A stretch of 64,000 nucleotides of DNA from Microbacterium sp. No. 7 (GTDB lineage Bacteria; Actinomycetota; Actinomycetes; Actinomycetales; Microbacteriaceae). Positions 44,035-53,637 of this stretch are shown in pieces (within the stretch, counting starts at the first letter, position 1; each line of letters opens with the position of its first letter). The notes below the pieces were generated by a model. The model had not been told where the DNA came from. It saw only the letters and a list, made by a program, of their open reading frames with translations, and did not search any database. A program made the translations under genes and the position numbers. The stretch spans positions 2,790,001 to 2,854,000 of the forward strand of contig NZ_CP012697.1 in assembly GCF_001314225.1 (NCBI RefSeq). The letters run 5' to 3'.

Positions 44035-44091
44035 TCAACCGCGGCAGAGTGCGGGTGCCGCTGAGGACCACCCGCACTCTGCCGCGGTTGA
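44035..44091. terminator. 23-bp perfect hairpin between convergent genes
   Basis: Arms 44035-44057 and 44069-44091 are exact reverse complements with an 11-nt loop. No U-tract follows on either side. It sits between the amidotransferase stop (44025) and the glgP stop (44111), like the 27-bp hairpin at 1436. Confidence 0.65.
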
Positions 44092-44110
44092 ACTGCTGGA
44101 TGCCGGCCGC

Positions 44111-46627
44111 TCAGCGCAGCGGCGGCGTGTGCCAGATGCGCTCGATGTAGTCGCGCATCGAGCGGTCGGACGAGAAGAACCCGCAGCGCGCGACGTTGAG
44201 GATCGCCTTGCGCGTCCAGGCCTCCTGGTCGGCGTATGCGGCATCCACCTTCGTCTGCGCCTCGAGGTACGAGGTGAAGTCGGCGAGCACCATGAAGCGG
44301 TCTTCGTACAGCAGGTTCGAGACGACCGGCTCGAAGACGCTGCGGTCGCCGCCCGAGAACGCGCCCGAGGCGATGAGGTCGATCGCTCGACGCAGGTTCT
44401 CGTCGGCCTGGTAGAACTCGCTCGGACGGTAGCCGCGGTCGCTCAGCTCCTGCACCTGCGGCTCGCGCATGCCGAACAGGAAGAAGTTGTCGTCGCCGAC
44501 GAGCTCGCGGATCTCGACGTTCGCGCCGTCGTCGGTGCCGATCGTGAGCGCGCCGTTGAGCGCGAACTTCATGTTGCCCGTGCCCGACGCCTCCTTGCCC
44601 GCGAGCGAGATCTGCTCGGAGAGGTCGGCGGCGGGGACGACGCGCTCGGCGAGCGTGACGTTGTAGTTCGGCGGGAAGAGCACCTTCAGCCTGCCCTCGA
44701 CGCGCGGGTCGGCGTTGACGACCGACCCGACCGCGTTGATGAGGTGGATGATGCGCTTGGCCATGAGATAGCCGGGCGCCGCCTTCGCGCCGAAGATGAA
44801 CGTGCGGGCCGTGACCTCCGACGCGGCGACGCGGCCCGAGACGATGCCCTCGTACAGCGACACGATGTGCAGCAGCTTGAGCATCTGCCGCTTGTACTCG
44901 TGCAGGCGCTTGACCATGACGTCGAGCATGTGGCCGTCGCTCACCTCGAAGCCGTCGCGGTGGCGCAGCAGCTCGCTGAGCCGACGCTTGTTCGCGGCCT
45001 TGACGTCGGCGAACGCCTGACGGAACTGCGGGTCCTCCGCGAACGTCTCCAGCTCGCGCAGGCGCTCCAGGTCGGTGAGCCACGTGCCGCCGAGCGCCTC
45101 GGAGATGAGCGCCGAGAGGTCGGGGTTGGCGAGGCGCACGAAGCGGCGCGGGGTGACGCCGTTGGTGACGTTGGTGAACTTGCCCGGGAAGAACTCGTTG
45201 AAGTCGGGCAGCACCTTGTCGCGCAGCAGCTGCGAGTGCAGCTCGGCGACGCCGTTGACCTTGGCGCCGGCGACGGTCGCGAGATAGGCCATGCGCACGC
45301 TGCGCTGGGGGTACTCGGCGATGATCGACATGTTGCGCAGGCGCATCTCGTCGTCGCCGAACCGCTCGCGCACCTCGGCGAGGAACTCGTCGTTGATGCG
45401 GTAGATGATCTCCAGGTGACGCGGCAGCAGGCGGCCGAGCAGGTCGACCGACCAGACCTCGAGCGCCTCGGGCAGCAGCGTGTGGCACGTGTAGGCGAAG
45501 CACTGCCGGGTGATCTCCCACGCGGCGTCCCACTCCATCTTCCTCTCGTCGACGAGCACGCGCATCAGCTCGGGGACGCCGATGACGGGGTGGGTGTCGT
45601 TGAGCTGGAAGATCACGCGGTCGGGCAGCTTCGCGAGGTCGAAGTCGTCTGGCAGCACGCCGTCGAGGAAGTCGCTGATCGAGGCGGCCACGAAGAAGTA
45701 CTGCTGCTGCAGGCGCAGCTCCTTGCCCTGCGGCGTGGAGTCCTCGGGGTAGAGCACCTTCGAGATGTTCTCGGCGAAGGTGCGCGCGCGCACCGCCTCC
45801 GCGTAGTCGCCGGAGTTGAAGATGCGCAGGTCGAAGGCGCTCGTGGCCTGGGCGCTCCACAGGCGCAGCGTGTTCACGCGGCCGTTCTGGTAGCCGGGGA
45901 CCATGTAGTTGTAAGGCACGGCGCGCACGGTCCAGCCGGGCACCCAGCGGGTGCGCGTGACGCCCTCGTCGTCGTAGGTCTCGGTGTGCCCGCCGAACGA
46001 GATGGTGCGCGCCGACTCGGGGTGCGGGAACTCCCACGGGTTGCCGAGGGTGAGCCACGCGTCGGGCTGCTCCACCTGCTGGCCGTCGACGAAGGTCTGG
46101 CGGAAGATGCCGTACTCGTAGCGGATGCCGTAGCCGATGTTCGGCACGCCGAGCGTCGCGAGCGAGTCGATGAAGCAGGCCGCGAGACGCCCGAGGCCGC
46201 CGTTGCCGAGGCCCGGCTCGACCTCCAGCTGGCGCAGCTCGTCGAGGTCGACGCCGCACTGCGCGAGCGCGTCGGCGGCGATGTCGGTCAGGCCCGTGGC
46301 GAGCAGGTTGTTGTCGAGCTGCCGGCCGAGCAGGAACTCCGCCGACAGGTAGCACACGCCCTTCGCCTGAGCGTGACGCTGGCGGCGCAGGTCTTCGAGC
46401 CACCGCGCCATGAGGTAGTCGCGCACGGTGTACGCGAGCGCCATGTAGCGGTCGTTCGGCGTCGACGACGTGAGCGCGACGCCCCGGTCGAAGTTGAGGT
46501 TCCGGAGGAACTCCCTGACGAATCCGTCGACGGTGCTGGCGGGCGCCGCGACGGGCGCGAGCGCGAGCGGATGGGTGGCGCCGAGCGGGTGATCGGCGGA
46601 GCGTGAAGGCGTCGTTTCTTCGGTCAC
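44111..46627 (-). CDS. glgP: Glycogen/maltodextrin phosphorylase
   Basis: An 838-residue GT35 phosphorylase that releases glucose-1-phosphate from alpha-glucans. The PLP-lysine motif EASGTGNMKFALNGALTIGT lies near residue 660. Other signatures are LGNGGLGRLAACFIDSLATL, GYGIRYEYGIFRQ, FQLNDTHPVIGVPELMR, NGVTPRRFVRLANP and KRLHEYKRQ. GTG 46627 is preferred because TACCTT lies 6 nt upstream; a longer frame upstream would lack family similarity. The length is typical (about 815-850). Confidence 0.96.
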   Translation of the reverse strand: MTEETTPSRSADHPLGATHPLALAPVAAPASTVDGFVREFLRNLNFDRGVALTSSTPNDRYMALAYTVRDYLMARWLEDLRRQRHAQAKGVCYLSAEFLLGRQLDNNLLATGLTDIAADALAQCGVDLDELRQLEVEPGLGNGGLGRLAACFIDSLATLGVPNIGYGIRYEYGIFRQTFVDGQQVEQPDAWLTLGNPWEFPHPESARTISFGGHTETYDDEGVTRTRWVPGWTVRAVPYNYMVPGYQNGRVNTLRLWSAQATSAFDLRIFNSGDYAEAVRARTFAENISKVLYPEDSTPQGKELRLQQQYFFVAASISDFLDGVLPDDFDLAKLPDRVIFQLNDTHPVIGVPELMRVLVDERKMEWDAAWEITRQCFAYTCHTLLPEALEVWSVDLLGRLLPRHLEIIYRINDEFLAEVRERFGDDEMRLRNMSIIAEYPQRSVRMAYLATVAGAKVNGVAELHSQLLRDKVLPDFNEFFPGKFTNVTNGVTPRRFVRLANPDLSALISEALGGTWLTDLERLRELETFAEDPQFRQAFADVKAANKRRLSELLRHRDGFEVSDGHMLDVMVKRLHEYKRQMLKLLHIVSLYEGIVSGRVAASEVTARTFIFGAKAAPGYLMAKRIIHLINAVGSVVNADPRVEGRLKVLFPPNYNVTLAERVVPAADLSEQISLAGKEASGTGNMKFALNGALTIGTDDGANVEIRELVGDDNFFLFGMREPQVQELSDRGYRPSEFYQADENLRRAIDLIASGAFSGGDRSVFEPVVSNLLYEDRFMVLADFTSYLEAQTKVDAAYADQEAWTRKAILNVARCGFFSSDRSMRDYIERIWHTPPLR

Positions 46628-46633
46628 CGTATC

Positions 46634-46639
46634 AAGGTA
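46634..46639 (-). promoter_or_regulatory. -10 hexamer of glgP
   Basis: Minus-strand TACCTT ends 6 nt before GTG 46627, consistent with leaderless transcription. Confidence 0.4.
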
Positions 46640-46686
46640 CTCGTCCCGTGTTACATCCGTCGAAACACGATCTTGCGTCGCGGCGG

Positions 46687-47691
46687 CTATGCGCCGCCCG
46701 TGCGCTCGGCCTCCTCGGCCGAGCGGGCCGCGCGCAGCTCGTCGGCCGCGACGCGCACGGCGTCCTCGGCGCGGCGCACGCGGCGCTGCGCGAACGTCTC
46801 GGCGCCGTGGCGCGCCCGCACGCGGTCGGCGTCCTCCTCGACGCCCGTGACGACGTAGGCGGTCGCGATGAGGATGACCTGCACGGAGAGGTTGATCCAC
46901 AGCAGCAGGGCGATGAGCGATGCGAAGGAGGCGAGCAGCGGGTTCGAGGCCGCGCCGCCCACGAACAGGCCCGACAGCTGCTGCAGCACCGTGAGCCCGA
47001 GGGCGCCCAGCAGCGCGCCCGCCCACAGCGCCCGCGCCGACGCCCGCACGCCCGACAGCACGCGGAACAGCACGGCGATGACGACCGCGTCGAGCGCGAA
47101 CGTCACGACGATCGCGACCGCGCGCGTCGCGAACGACATGAGCGGATGCCGCTCCGACATGCCGAACGCCTGCGCGACGAGGTCGAGCCCCGCGGTGCCG
47201 AGGACGGTGACGGCCGCGGAGGCGACGAGCGCGGCGCCGACGCCGATCGCGAGGGCGAGGTTGCGCAGCATCACCCAGTAGCCCGGGACGTCGTCGAACG
47301 GGCGGTCGGCGACGAGCCGCATGGCGGTGCGCAGCGAGCCGATCGCACCGATCGCGGCGCCGACGAGACCGACCGCCGAGATCACGCCCGCGATCGACAG
47401 GCCGGCGGGGGCGGCGATCGTGTCGGTCTTGATGATGCCGTCTTCGCCGACCAGTCCGGGGATGGCGTTGTCGACGGCGTCGGTGAGCGCCGTCCACGCC
47501 TCGGGGTTGCCGGCGAGCCAGAGCGCGGCGATCGAGAAGCCGAGCAGCACGCCGGCGAACACGCTGAACAGGGTGCGGTAGGTGACGCTGTCGGCGAGCA
47601 TGGCGCCGCGGTGCTCGCTGTAGCGCAGGAAGGCGCGCACGATCTTGAGCCGCAGGGCGAACGCCGTGACCTTCGCGATGAGCTCTTTCAT
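46687..47691 (-). CDS. YihY/BrkB family membrane protein
   Basis: A 334-residue integral membrane protein with about six helices. The family signature is MLADSVTYRTLFSVFAGVLLGFSIAALWL; other parts include VGLVGAAIGAIGSLRTAM and LLWINLSVQVILIATAYV. The C-terminus is cytoplasmic, charged and helical. Family members were once thought to be RNase BN but are now regarded as putative transporters or envelope proteins of unknown function. Start ATG 47691 fits AGGA spacing better than the ATG at 47700, three codons upstream. Confidence 0.9.
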   Translation of the reverse strand: MKELIAKVTAFALRLKIVRAFLRYSEHRGAMLADSVTYRTLFSVFAGVLLGFSIAALWLAGNPEAWTALTDAVDNAIPGLVGEDGIIKTDTIAAPAGLSIAGVISAVGLVGAAIGAIGSLRTAMRLVADRPFDDVPGYWVMLRNLALAIGVGAALVASAAVTVLGTAGLDLVAQAFGMSERHPLMSFATRAVAIVVTFALDAVVIAVLFRVLSGVRASARALWAGALLGALGLTVLQQLSGLFVGGAASNPLLASFASLIALLLWINLSVQVILIATAYVVTGVEEDADRVRARHGAETFAQRRVRRAEDAVRVAADELRAARSAEEAERTGGA

Positions 47692-47733
47692 GCTGCCCAT
47701 CCTGTCATCGGCGTGTGCGCGATGCAGACCCCC

Positions 47734-47763
47734 TTGACCCGGATCGATGCCACTCGATACTCT
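47734..47763 (+). promoter_or_regulatory. Promoter of the esterase-like gene
   Basis: TTGACC (47734-47739) and TACTCT (47758-47763) are 18 bp apart, and AAAGGAGAG precedes ATG 47830 at about 47815-47823. The 7-bp dyad CCGTGCG/CGCACGG at 47776-47802 between them and the start may be an operator. Confidence 0.6.
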
Positions 47764-47829
47764 GACACCAATTCCGTGCGGCTCATAGGAATTCGCACGG
47801 GCGACCGCACCAGCTCAAAGGAGAGACAC

Positions 47830-48735
47830 ATGGTCGAGTTCCGCGACGGCGGGATGTTCAATCCCCTTGCCGCCGGCCCCTATTTCGAGATCGACTCCGA
47901 GCAGGTGGGAGGGAGGTTCGCGATCTCGGTGAGCCTTCCCGCCGCCTACCACCAGACGGATGAGCCGCTTCCCGTGCTGTACGTGACCGACGGCAACGTC
48001 ATGGGCCCGCTCAGCGGCGGCGTCTCCTTCTCGTTCACGCTCGAGAAGGAGGCCGTGGTGCCCTGCCGCCCCTACGTGCAGGTCGCCATCGGATACACCG
48101 CCGAGGACGCCGCGCAGATGCTCTCCATCCGCAATCGCGACCTCGTGCCGCCGGGCGAGCCCATCGCCCCGTCGATGTACCCGTACATGCGCGACCACTT
48201 CGGCCTCCCCGAGGGCGAGATGCTCGACGGCGCGATGGACACGTTCTTCGCCAGCTACGCGGACGGGCACGGCGACCGACTGCTGGAGTTCATCAAGAAG
48301 GAGCTGCACCCCGTCATCGCCGAGGAGTTCCGCATCGACACGAACGACGTCGGGTTCTTCGGCTACTCGTTCGGCGGACTGCTCGCCCTGTACGCGCTGG
48401 GCGAGGGCGACGGGTTCTTCTCCCGCATCGGCGCCGGCAGCCCCGGCATCCTCGTCGACGACAGCGTCGTCTTCCCGCGCTACGCGGACGCCCTCGGGAA
48501 GGCGACGCCGACGCACGACCTGCACCTGCACATCTCGGTCAACATCCACGAGATGGAGGGCCCCGTCGAGGCCTACCGCCGACTGGCGATCGGCAGCCTG
48601 CGCTTCCTCAACCTGGTCAAGGCCGAGCCGCTCCCCGGCCTGCGCGTGACGAGCGAGATGCTCCCCGGCAACGACCACGAGGCGGGCCTCATCGACGCCT
48701 ACCGCAGCTTCGTGCGCAGCTCCTACCGGCTGTAG
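47830..48735 (+). CDS. Alpha/beta hydrolase, esterase D/Fes-like
   Basis: A 301-residue hydrolase of the putative-esterase family. The nucleophile elbow is GYSFGG near residue 176, and the final GNDHEAG could hold the catalytic histidine. Regions LPVLYVTDGNVMG and YVQVAIGYT match esterase D, IroE and tannase-like sequences. No signal peptide is seen, so it is probably cytoplasmic. Substrate unknown. ATG 47830 has a clear ribosome-binding site. It is divergent from YihY and convergent with the MBL gene. Confidence 0.87.
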   Translation: MVEFRDGGMFNPLAAGPYFEIDSEQVGGRFAISVSLPAAYHQTDEPLPVLYVTDGNVMGPLSGGVSFSFTLEKEAVVPCRPYVQVAIGYTAEDAAQMLSIRNRDLVPPGEPIAPSMYPYMRDHFGLPEGEMLDGAMDTFFASYADGHGDRLLEFIKKELHPVIAEEFRIDTNDVGFFGYSFGGLLALYALGEGDGFFSRIGAGSPGILVDDSVVFPRYADALGKATPTHDLHLHISVNIHEMEGPVEAYRRLAIGSLRFLNLVKAEPLPGLRVTSEMLPGNDHEAGLIDAYRSFVRSSYRL

Positions 48736-48777
48736 CCGGCCGGACGCCGCGGGGGCGGCGCACACCGTCCCCGCGGC

Positions 48778-49539
48778 TCAGCGCGAGCGGCCGACCACAC
48801 CGAGCAGGCGCGCGTACTCCTCGGCCATGCCGGGGTTCGCGATGCGCGGGTCGCCGGAGCGGCCCCGTCGCAGCACGTCGTCGAGGTAGCGGCGGTCGGC
48901 GGCGAGCCTCGCCGGCGCGTCGCCCCCGACGTGGCCGTGCCCCGGGATCACGATCTCCGCGCGGCGCGCGTAGGGCGCCAGCACGTCGAGCGCGTGCAGG
49001 TACGCAGGCACGTCGTCGGGGTCGAACGGCAGCGGCAGCTCGACGTCGCTCAGCATGTCGCCCGCGATCAGCACCCGCTGCCCCGGCAGCCAGAGCGCCA
49101 GGTGGCCGGGCGCGTGGCCGTCGTGCGCGACGAGCTCGACGTCGAGACCGGGCACGACTCGCAGGGGGCCCGCGGTCATGGCATCCACCCGGCCCATCAG
49201 CGCGACGAGCGCGGCCGGCAGATCGTCGCCGAGCTGCGCGATCAGCTCGTCGCGCGTGCCGCGGGCGACCGCCGCCGCGCGCGGCGACGCCCAGCGGGGC
49301 GCGTCGCCGAACCGGGGATGCCAGAGCAGGTGGTCGTGGTGCGCGTGCGTCGCGACGCCCCCGGCAACGCGGAGCCCGCGCGCGTCGAGGTCGTCGGCGA
49401 TGGCGGACAGCTCGTCGGCGTGCCACGCGGGATCGACGAGCAGCGCGGAGCCGCCGCGATGCAGCACGGTCGACGTCGTGAGCATCGTGCGGCTCGTGAA
49501 CACGCGCACGCCGGGTGCGACGTCGATGGGCGGGACCAT
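48778..49539 (-). CDS. Metallo-beta-lactamase-fold hydrolase
   Basis: A 253-residue MBL hydrolase. The metal-binding motif THAHHDHLLW lies at about 64-73; GHAPGHLALWLPG and GDMLSDVELP supply further metal ligands, and GHGHVGGDAPARL near the end completes the set. The layout resembles glyoxalase II or lactonase-like proteins but substrate motifs are not diagnostic. ATG 49539 follows TATCGT by 6 nt. Confidence 0.88.
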   Translation of the reverse strand: MVPPIDVAPGVRVFTSRTMLTTSTVLHRGGSALLVDPAWHADELSAIADDLDARGLRVAGGVATHAHHDHLLWHPRFGDAPRWASPRAAAVARGTRDELIAQLGDDLPAALVALMGRVDAMTAGPLRVVPGLDVELVAHDGHAPGHLALWLPGQRVLIAGDMLSDVELPLPFDPDDVPAYLHALDVLAPYARRAEIVIPGHGHVGGDAPARLAADRRYLDDVLRRGRSGDPRIANPGMAEEYARLLGVVGRSR

Positions 49540-49545
49540 CGGTCA

Positions 49546-49551
49546 ACGATA
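49546..49551 (-). promoter_or_regulatory. -10 hexamer of the 48778-49539 gene
   Basis: Minus-strand TATCGT ends 6 nt before ATG 49539. Confidence 0.4.
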
Positions 49552-49575
49552 GACCGCGACGGATGCCGGCGCGGC

Positions 49576-50058
49576 TCAACGCGGGGCGCCGAGCGCGATG
49601 CCGATCCACATGCCCGCGACGAGGAACGGGCCGAACGGCACGGCCGTGCCGCGACGCGCGCGCCGGAGCGCCAGGAGCGCGAGGCTGAACACGCCGCCGA
49701 GCACGAACGCGGACAGCACGCCGATCGCCAGCGCCTCGGCGGCGACCCAGGCCGCGGCCGCCCCGAGCACGCCCGCGAGCTTCACGTCTCCCCCGCCGAT
49801 GCCGCCGCCGCACCGCCACAGCACCCAGAAGAACGCGAACGAGAGCGCGCCGCCGGCCGCCGCGCGGCCGAGCGACGACCACGGGGCGCCGAGCAGGCAC
49901 GCGAGCGTGAGGAGCACGGCGAGCGCGGGATACATCGGCAGCACGATGCGGTTCGGCAGCCGGTGCGTGCGCACGTCGACCACCGAGAGCACGACGCCGA
50001 CGACGGCGAGCGCCGCATAAGCGAGGACGACGGGGACGGCGAAGGGCGGCAGGAGCAT
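49576..50058 (-). CDS. A24-family prepilin peptidase, short form
   Basis: A 160-residue membrane aspartyl protease. The two catalytic aspartate regions are VVDVRTHRLPNRIV and GGGIGGGDVKLAG, both intact. About five helices are seen. The N-terminal methyltransferase domain of classic TadV/PilD enzymes is absent, as in many actinobacterial Tad-type enzymes. No pilin or secretion genes lie nearby, so it would serve a Tad or competence system elsewhere. ATG 50058 is preceded by TACGCT at 6 nt. Confidence 0.88.
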   Translation of the reverse strand: MLLPPFAVPVVLAYAALAVVGVVLSVVDVRTHRLPNRIVLPMYPALAVLLTLACLLGAPWSSLGRAAAGGALSFAFFWVLWRCGGGIGGGDVKLAGVLGAAAAWVAAEALAIGVLSAFVLGGVFSLALLALRRARRGTAVPFGPFLVAGMWIGIALGAPR

Positions 50059-50064
50059 CCCGGG

Positions 50065-50070
50065 AGCGTA
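50065..50070 (-). promoter_or_regulatory. -10 hexamer of the prepilin peptidase gene
   Basis: Minus-strand TACGCT ends 6 nt before ATG 50058. Confidence 0.4.
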
Positions 50071-50122
50071 GCGGCGGGCGTCCGCGGCCCGCGCCGGTTG
50101 TCCACAGGGACCCGGCGGCGGG

Positions 50123-50470
50123 CTACGCGCGCATGATCCGCTCGAGGGCCCTGCCCTTCGCGAGCTCGTCGACCACCTTGTCCAGGTACCGGATCTTCTT
50201 CATCAGCGGCTCCTCGATCTGCTCGATCCGCACGCCGCAGATCACGCCCGTGATCTGCTCGGATGCCGGGTTGAGGTCGGCCGCGGCGAAGAACTCCTCG
50301 AGCGTGGAGCCGTCGTCGATGTGCCGCTGCATCTCGGCGCGATCGAACCCGGTCAGCCATCCGATGACGGTGTCCAGCTCGTCGCGCGTGCGCCCCTTCT
50401 TCTCCACCTTCTGCACGTAGAGCGGGTAGATGCTCGAGAAGGCGTAGCGGTAGACGCGCGCGTTGTCCAT
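50123..50470 (-). CDS. DUF2200 family protein
   Basis: A 115-residue cytosolic protein matching the DUF2200 pattern I recall: ARVYRYAFSSIYPLYVQKVEKKGR, VIGWLTGFDR and VCGVRIEQIEEPLMKKIRYLDKVVDELAKG. No catalytic motif is evident and the biochemical function is unknown. ATG 50470 follows TAGCGT at 7 nt. It is monocistronic next to the palindromic repeat block. Confidence 0.88.
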   Translation of the reverse strand: MDNARVYRYAFSSIYPLYVQKVEKKGRTRDELDTVIGWLTGFDRAEMQRHIDDGSTLEEFFAAADLNPASEQITGVICGVRIEQIEEPLMKKIRYLDKVVDELAKGRALERIMRA

Positions 50471-50477
50471 GACACGA

Positions 50478-50483
50478 ACGCTA
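50478..50483 (-). promoter_or_regulatory. -10 hexamer of the DUF2200 gene
   Basis: Minus-strand TAGCGT ends 7 nt before ATG 50470. Confidence 0.4.
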
Positions 50484-50526
50484 CTCCGTTCCCCCGCCCC
50501 GGCAACCCCGTCGGTCGACGGGACCG

Positions 50527-51202
50527 CGGACCGCGGGACGGGTTTCGACACGCGCGCGCTGCACGCTCTCACGCCCCCTGCCGCGCCCCCACCCCGCTGA
50601 TCGAGTGCCCGCGGCGAAGCCGCGGGCGTATCGAGATCCGCGTAGCGGACCGTTACACCGGTTTCGATACGCGCGCTCCGCGCGCTACTCAACCAGCGGG
50701 AGGCGGGAGGCGGGGCCGAACAAGAGCGACGCGGGCGCGGGATGCAGAGTGCGGGGATGCGGGGATGCGTCCACCACCGTCGCGCGCCCCACGCCGCGGC
50801 CTGTCCCGCCCTACCTCGCGCCCCTGCCGCGCGCCCCCACCCCGCTGATCGAGTGCCCGCGGCGGAGCCGCGGGCGTATCGAGATCCATGTAACGGACCG
50901 ATACACGGGTTTCGATACGCGCGCTCCGCGCGCTACTCAACCAGCGGGGATGGGTGGGCGAGTGCGGCGATATGCGGGCGCAGGAGCGGGACACGCTGAC
51001 ACGATCCCACCCCGTACCCCGTACCCCGTACCCCGTAGCCCGCCCCACCGCACCGCCCCCACCCCGCCCCACCGCCCCCTGCCGCGCCCCGCCCCGCTGA
51101 TCGAGTGCCCGCGGCGAAGCCGCGGGTGTATCGAGATCCATGTAACGGACCGTTACACGGGTTTCGATACGCCGCCTCCGGCGGCTACTCAACCAGCGGG
51201 GG
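50527..51202. repeat. Three dispersed REP/BIME-like elements plus a fragment
   Basis: Full units lie at about 50592-50700, 50840-50949 and 51092-51202, with a partial right half at 50527-50570. The left module here is the CTGATCGAGTGC type with hairpin CCCGCGGCGAAGCCGCGGG or CGGAGCCG variants, ending GTATCGAGATCC. The centre GTAACGGACCGTTACAC is itself a palindrome, and the right module is the CTACTCAACCAGCGGG type with GCGCGCTCCGCGCGC or CCGCCTCCGGCGG hairpins. Each unit is preceded by CCTGCCGCGC-like sequence. The 758-nt stretch between DUF2200 and the ABC-F gene contains no gene. Confidence 0.9.
51010..51037. repeat. Four tandem CCCCGTA repeats
   Basis: Four perfect 7-bp units lie between the second and third palindromic elements of this block, a possible site of slippage. 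Confidence 0.85.
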
Positions 51203-51228
51203 TGAGGGCGGGGGTCAGGGGCGGGGGG

Positions 51229-52860
<1,632 letters not shown>

Positions 52861-52863
52861 GAG

Positions 52864-53012
52864 GGTCCTTCGAACGGACGCGCCGCAGAGGCCCCTGCAC
52901 AGGGTTCGGCGCGTCGGGTGACAGCGACTCGCGTCGGGCCGGGCACGGCCGGGGTCGAGTCAGGATGCGTGGCCGTCGCGGCGGAGCGCCCTCGTCCGGG
53001 CGCGCGCGACGG
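52864..53012 (-). promoter_or_regulatory. Candidate attenuator hairpins in the ABC-F leader
   Basis: Three structures are visible. A: CCGTCGCG (52973-52980) with CGCGACGG (53005-53012), enclosing GCGCCC/GGGCGC. B: GACGCGCCG (52877-52885) with CGGCGCGTC (52907-52915), enclosing CCCTG/CAGGG. C: minus-strand GTCC-N7-GGAC (52865-52879), which would bury the GAAGGA ribosome-binding site. B and C share 52877-52879 and exclude each other. The arrangement resembles translation-controlled resistance leaders. Folding is by eye only. Confidence 0.4.
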
Positions 53013-53021
53013 GCACGGCTG

Positions 53022-53042
53022 TCACAGGAAGAACGGATGCAC
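53022..53042 (-). CDS. Putative hexapeptide leader (V/M-H-P-F-F-L)
   Basis: GTG 53042 opens a six-codon ORF (GTG CAT CCG TTC TTC CTG) ending in TGA. It lies 9 nt past the TetR stop, ahead of the hairpins and the ABC-F gene. A TAGACT hexamer ends exactly 6 nt before the GTG, the same arrangement as for dnaE and pknL here, so it could be translated from a leaderless transcript. Short Phe/Leu-rich leaders precede several ABC-F resistance genes. No ribosome-binding site is visible. Plausible but unproven. Confidence 0.35.
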   Translation of the reverse strand: MHPFFL

Positions 53043-53048
53043 GCCGAC

Positions 53049-53054
53049 AGTCTA
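53049..53054 (-). promoter_or_regulatory. -10 hexamer of the ABC-F leader transcript
   Basis: Minus-strand TAGACT overlaps the TetR stop codon (its TAG is the stop) and ends 6 nt before the leader GTG. A leaderless transcript would begin at or near that GTG. Confidence 0.4.
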
Positions 53055-53603
53055 CGCCGCGGTGTCGCCCATCAGGCGGGCGATCGCCGCGGCGAGCTCG
53101 TCCTCGCCCGGCGACGCGTCCTCGTAGATGGTCTGCACGACGACGCCGTTCGCGTAGAGCGCGACCGCGCGCGCCGCGGCGGCGTCGGTGTGCGCGCCGA
53201 GCAGCGCGACAAGGCTCTCGTACCAGTTGAGCGTGAGCGAGCGCATCCGCGGGTTCTGCAGGTGTGCGATGCAGAACGCGGTCTCGGCGCCGATGCGCGC
53301 GGGGTCGCCCAGGTGCTCGCAGAGCATGCGTGCGACGGCGCGCGGCCGGTCGTCGGTCGTCCGCAGCTCGTGCTCGAGCACGGCGAGCATGTCGGCGAAG
53401 GGCCGGTACAGGGTCTCGAGGGCTTCGACGATCAGGTCGTCGAGCGACGCGAAGTAGTGCGTCGTCGACCCCAGCGGCACGCCCGCCCGCTCGGCGACCT
53501 TGCGGTGCGTGACCCCGTTGAGCCCGAGGTCGACGACGAGCTCCGCCGCCGCGTCGATGATGGCGCGGCGGCGGCCCTCGGGGTCACGCTTGGCTCTGGT
53601 CAT
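53052..53603 (-). CDS. TetR-family transcriptional regulator
   Basis: A 183-residue repressor. The N-terminal helix-turn-helix reads RRRAIIDAAAELVVDLGLNGVTHRKVAERAGVPLGSTTHYFASLDDLI (about 11-58). The ligand domain is helical and has a FCIAHLQNPRMRSLTLNWYE segment. It lies 34 nt after the multicopper oxidase gene; an 18-bp palindrome upstream of that operon at 55569-55586 is a likely operator. It also has its own TACACT 8 nt before ATG 53603. The ligand is unknown. Confidence 0.93.
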   Translation of the reverse strand: MTRAKRDPEGRRRAIIDAAAELVVDLGLNGVTHRKVAERAGVPLGSTTHYFASLDDLIVEALETLYRPFADMLAVLEHELRTTDDRPRAVARMLCEHLGDPARIGAETAFCIAHLQNPRMRSLTLNWYESLVALLGAHTDAAAARAVALYANGVVVQTIYEDASPGEDELAAAIARLMGDTAA

Positions 53604-53611
53604 ATCCGGTC

Positions 53612-53617
53612 AGTGTA
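53612..53617 (-). promoter_or_regulatory. -10 hexamer of the TetR gene
   Basis: Minus-strand TACACT ends 8 nt before ATG 53603, so the regulator may be transcribed separately from the oxidase operon. Confidence 0.4.
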
Positions 53618-53637
53618 CGCACGCGGTCCTGTGGCGC

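Noticed and set aside
50471..51228. Degraded ISs or pseudogene
   Set aside because: No transposase remnant or frame; the DNA is explained by palindromic elements and linkers.
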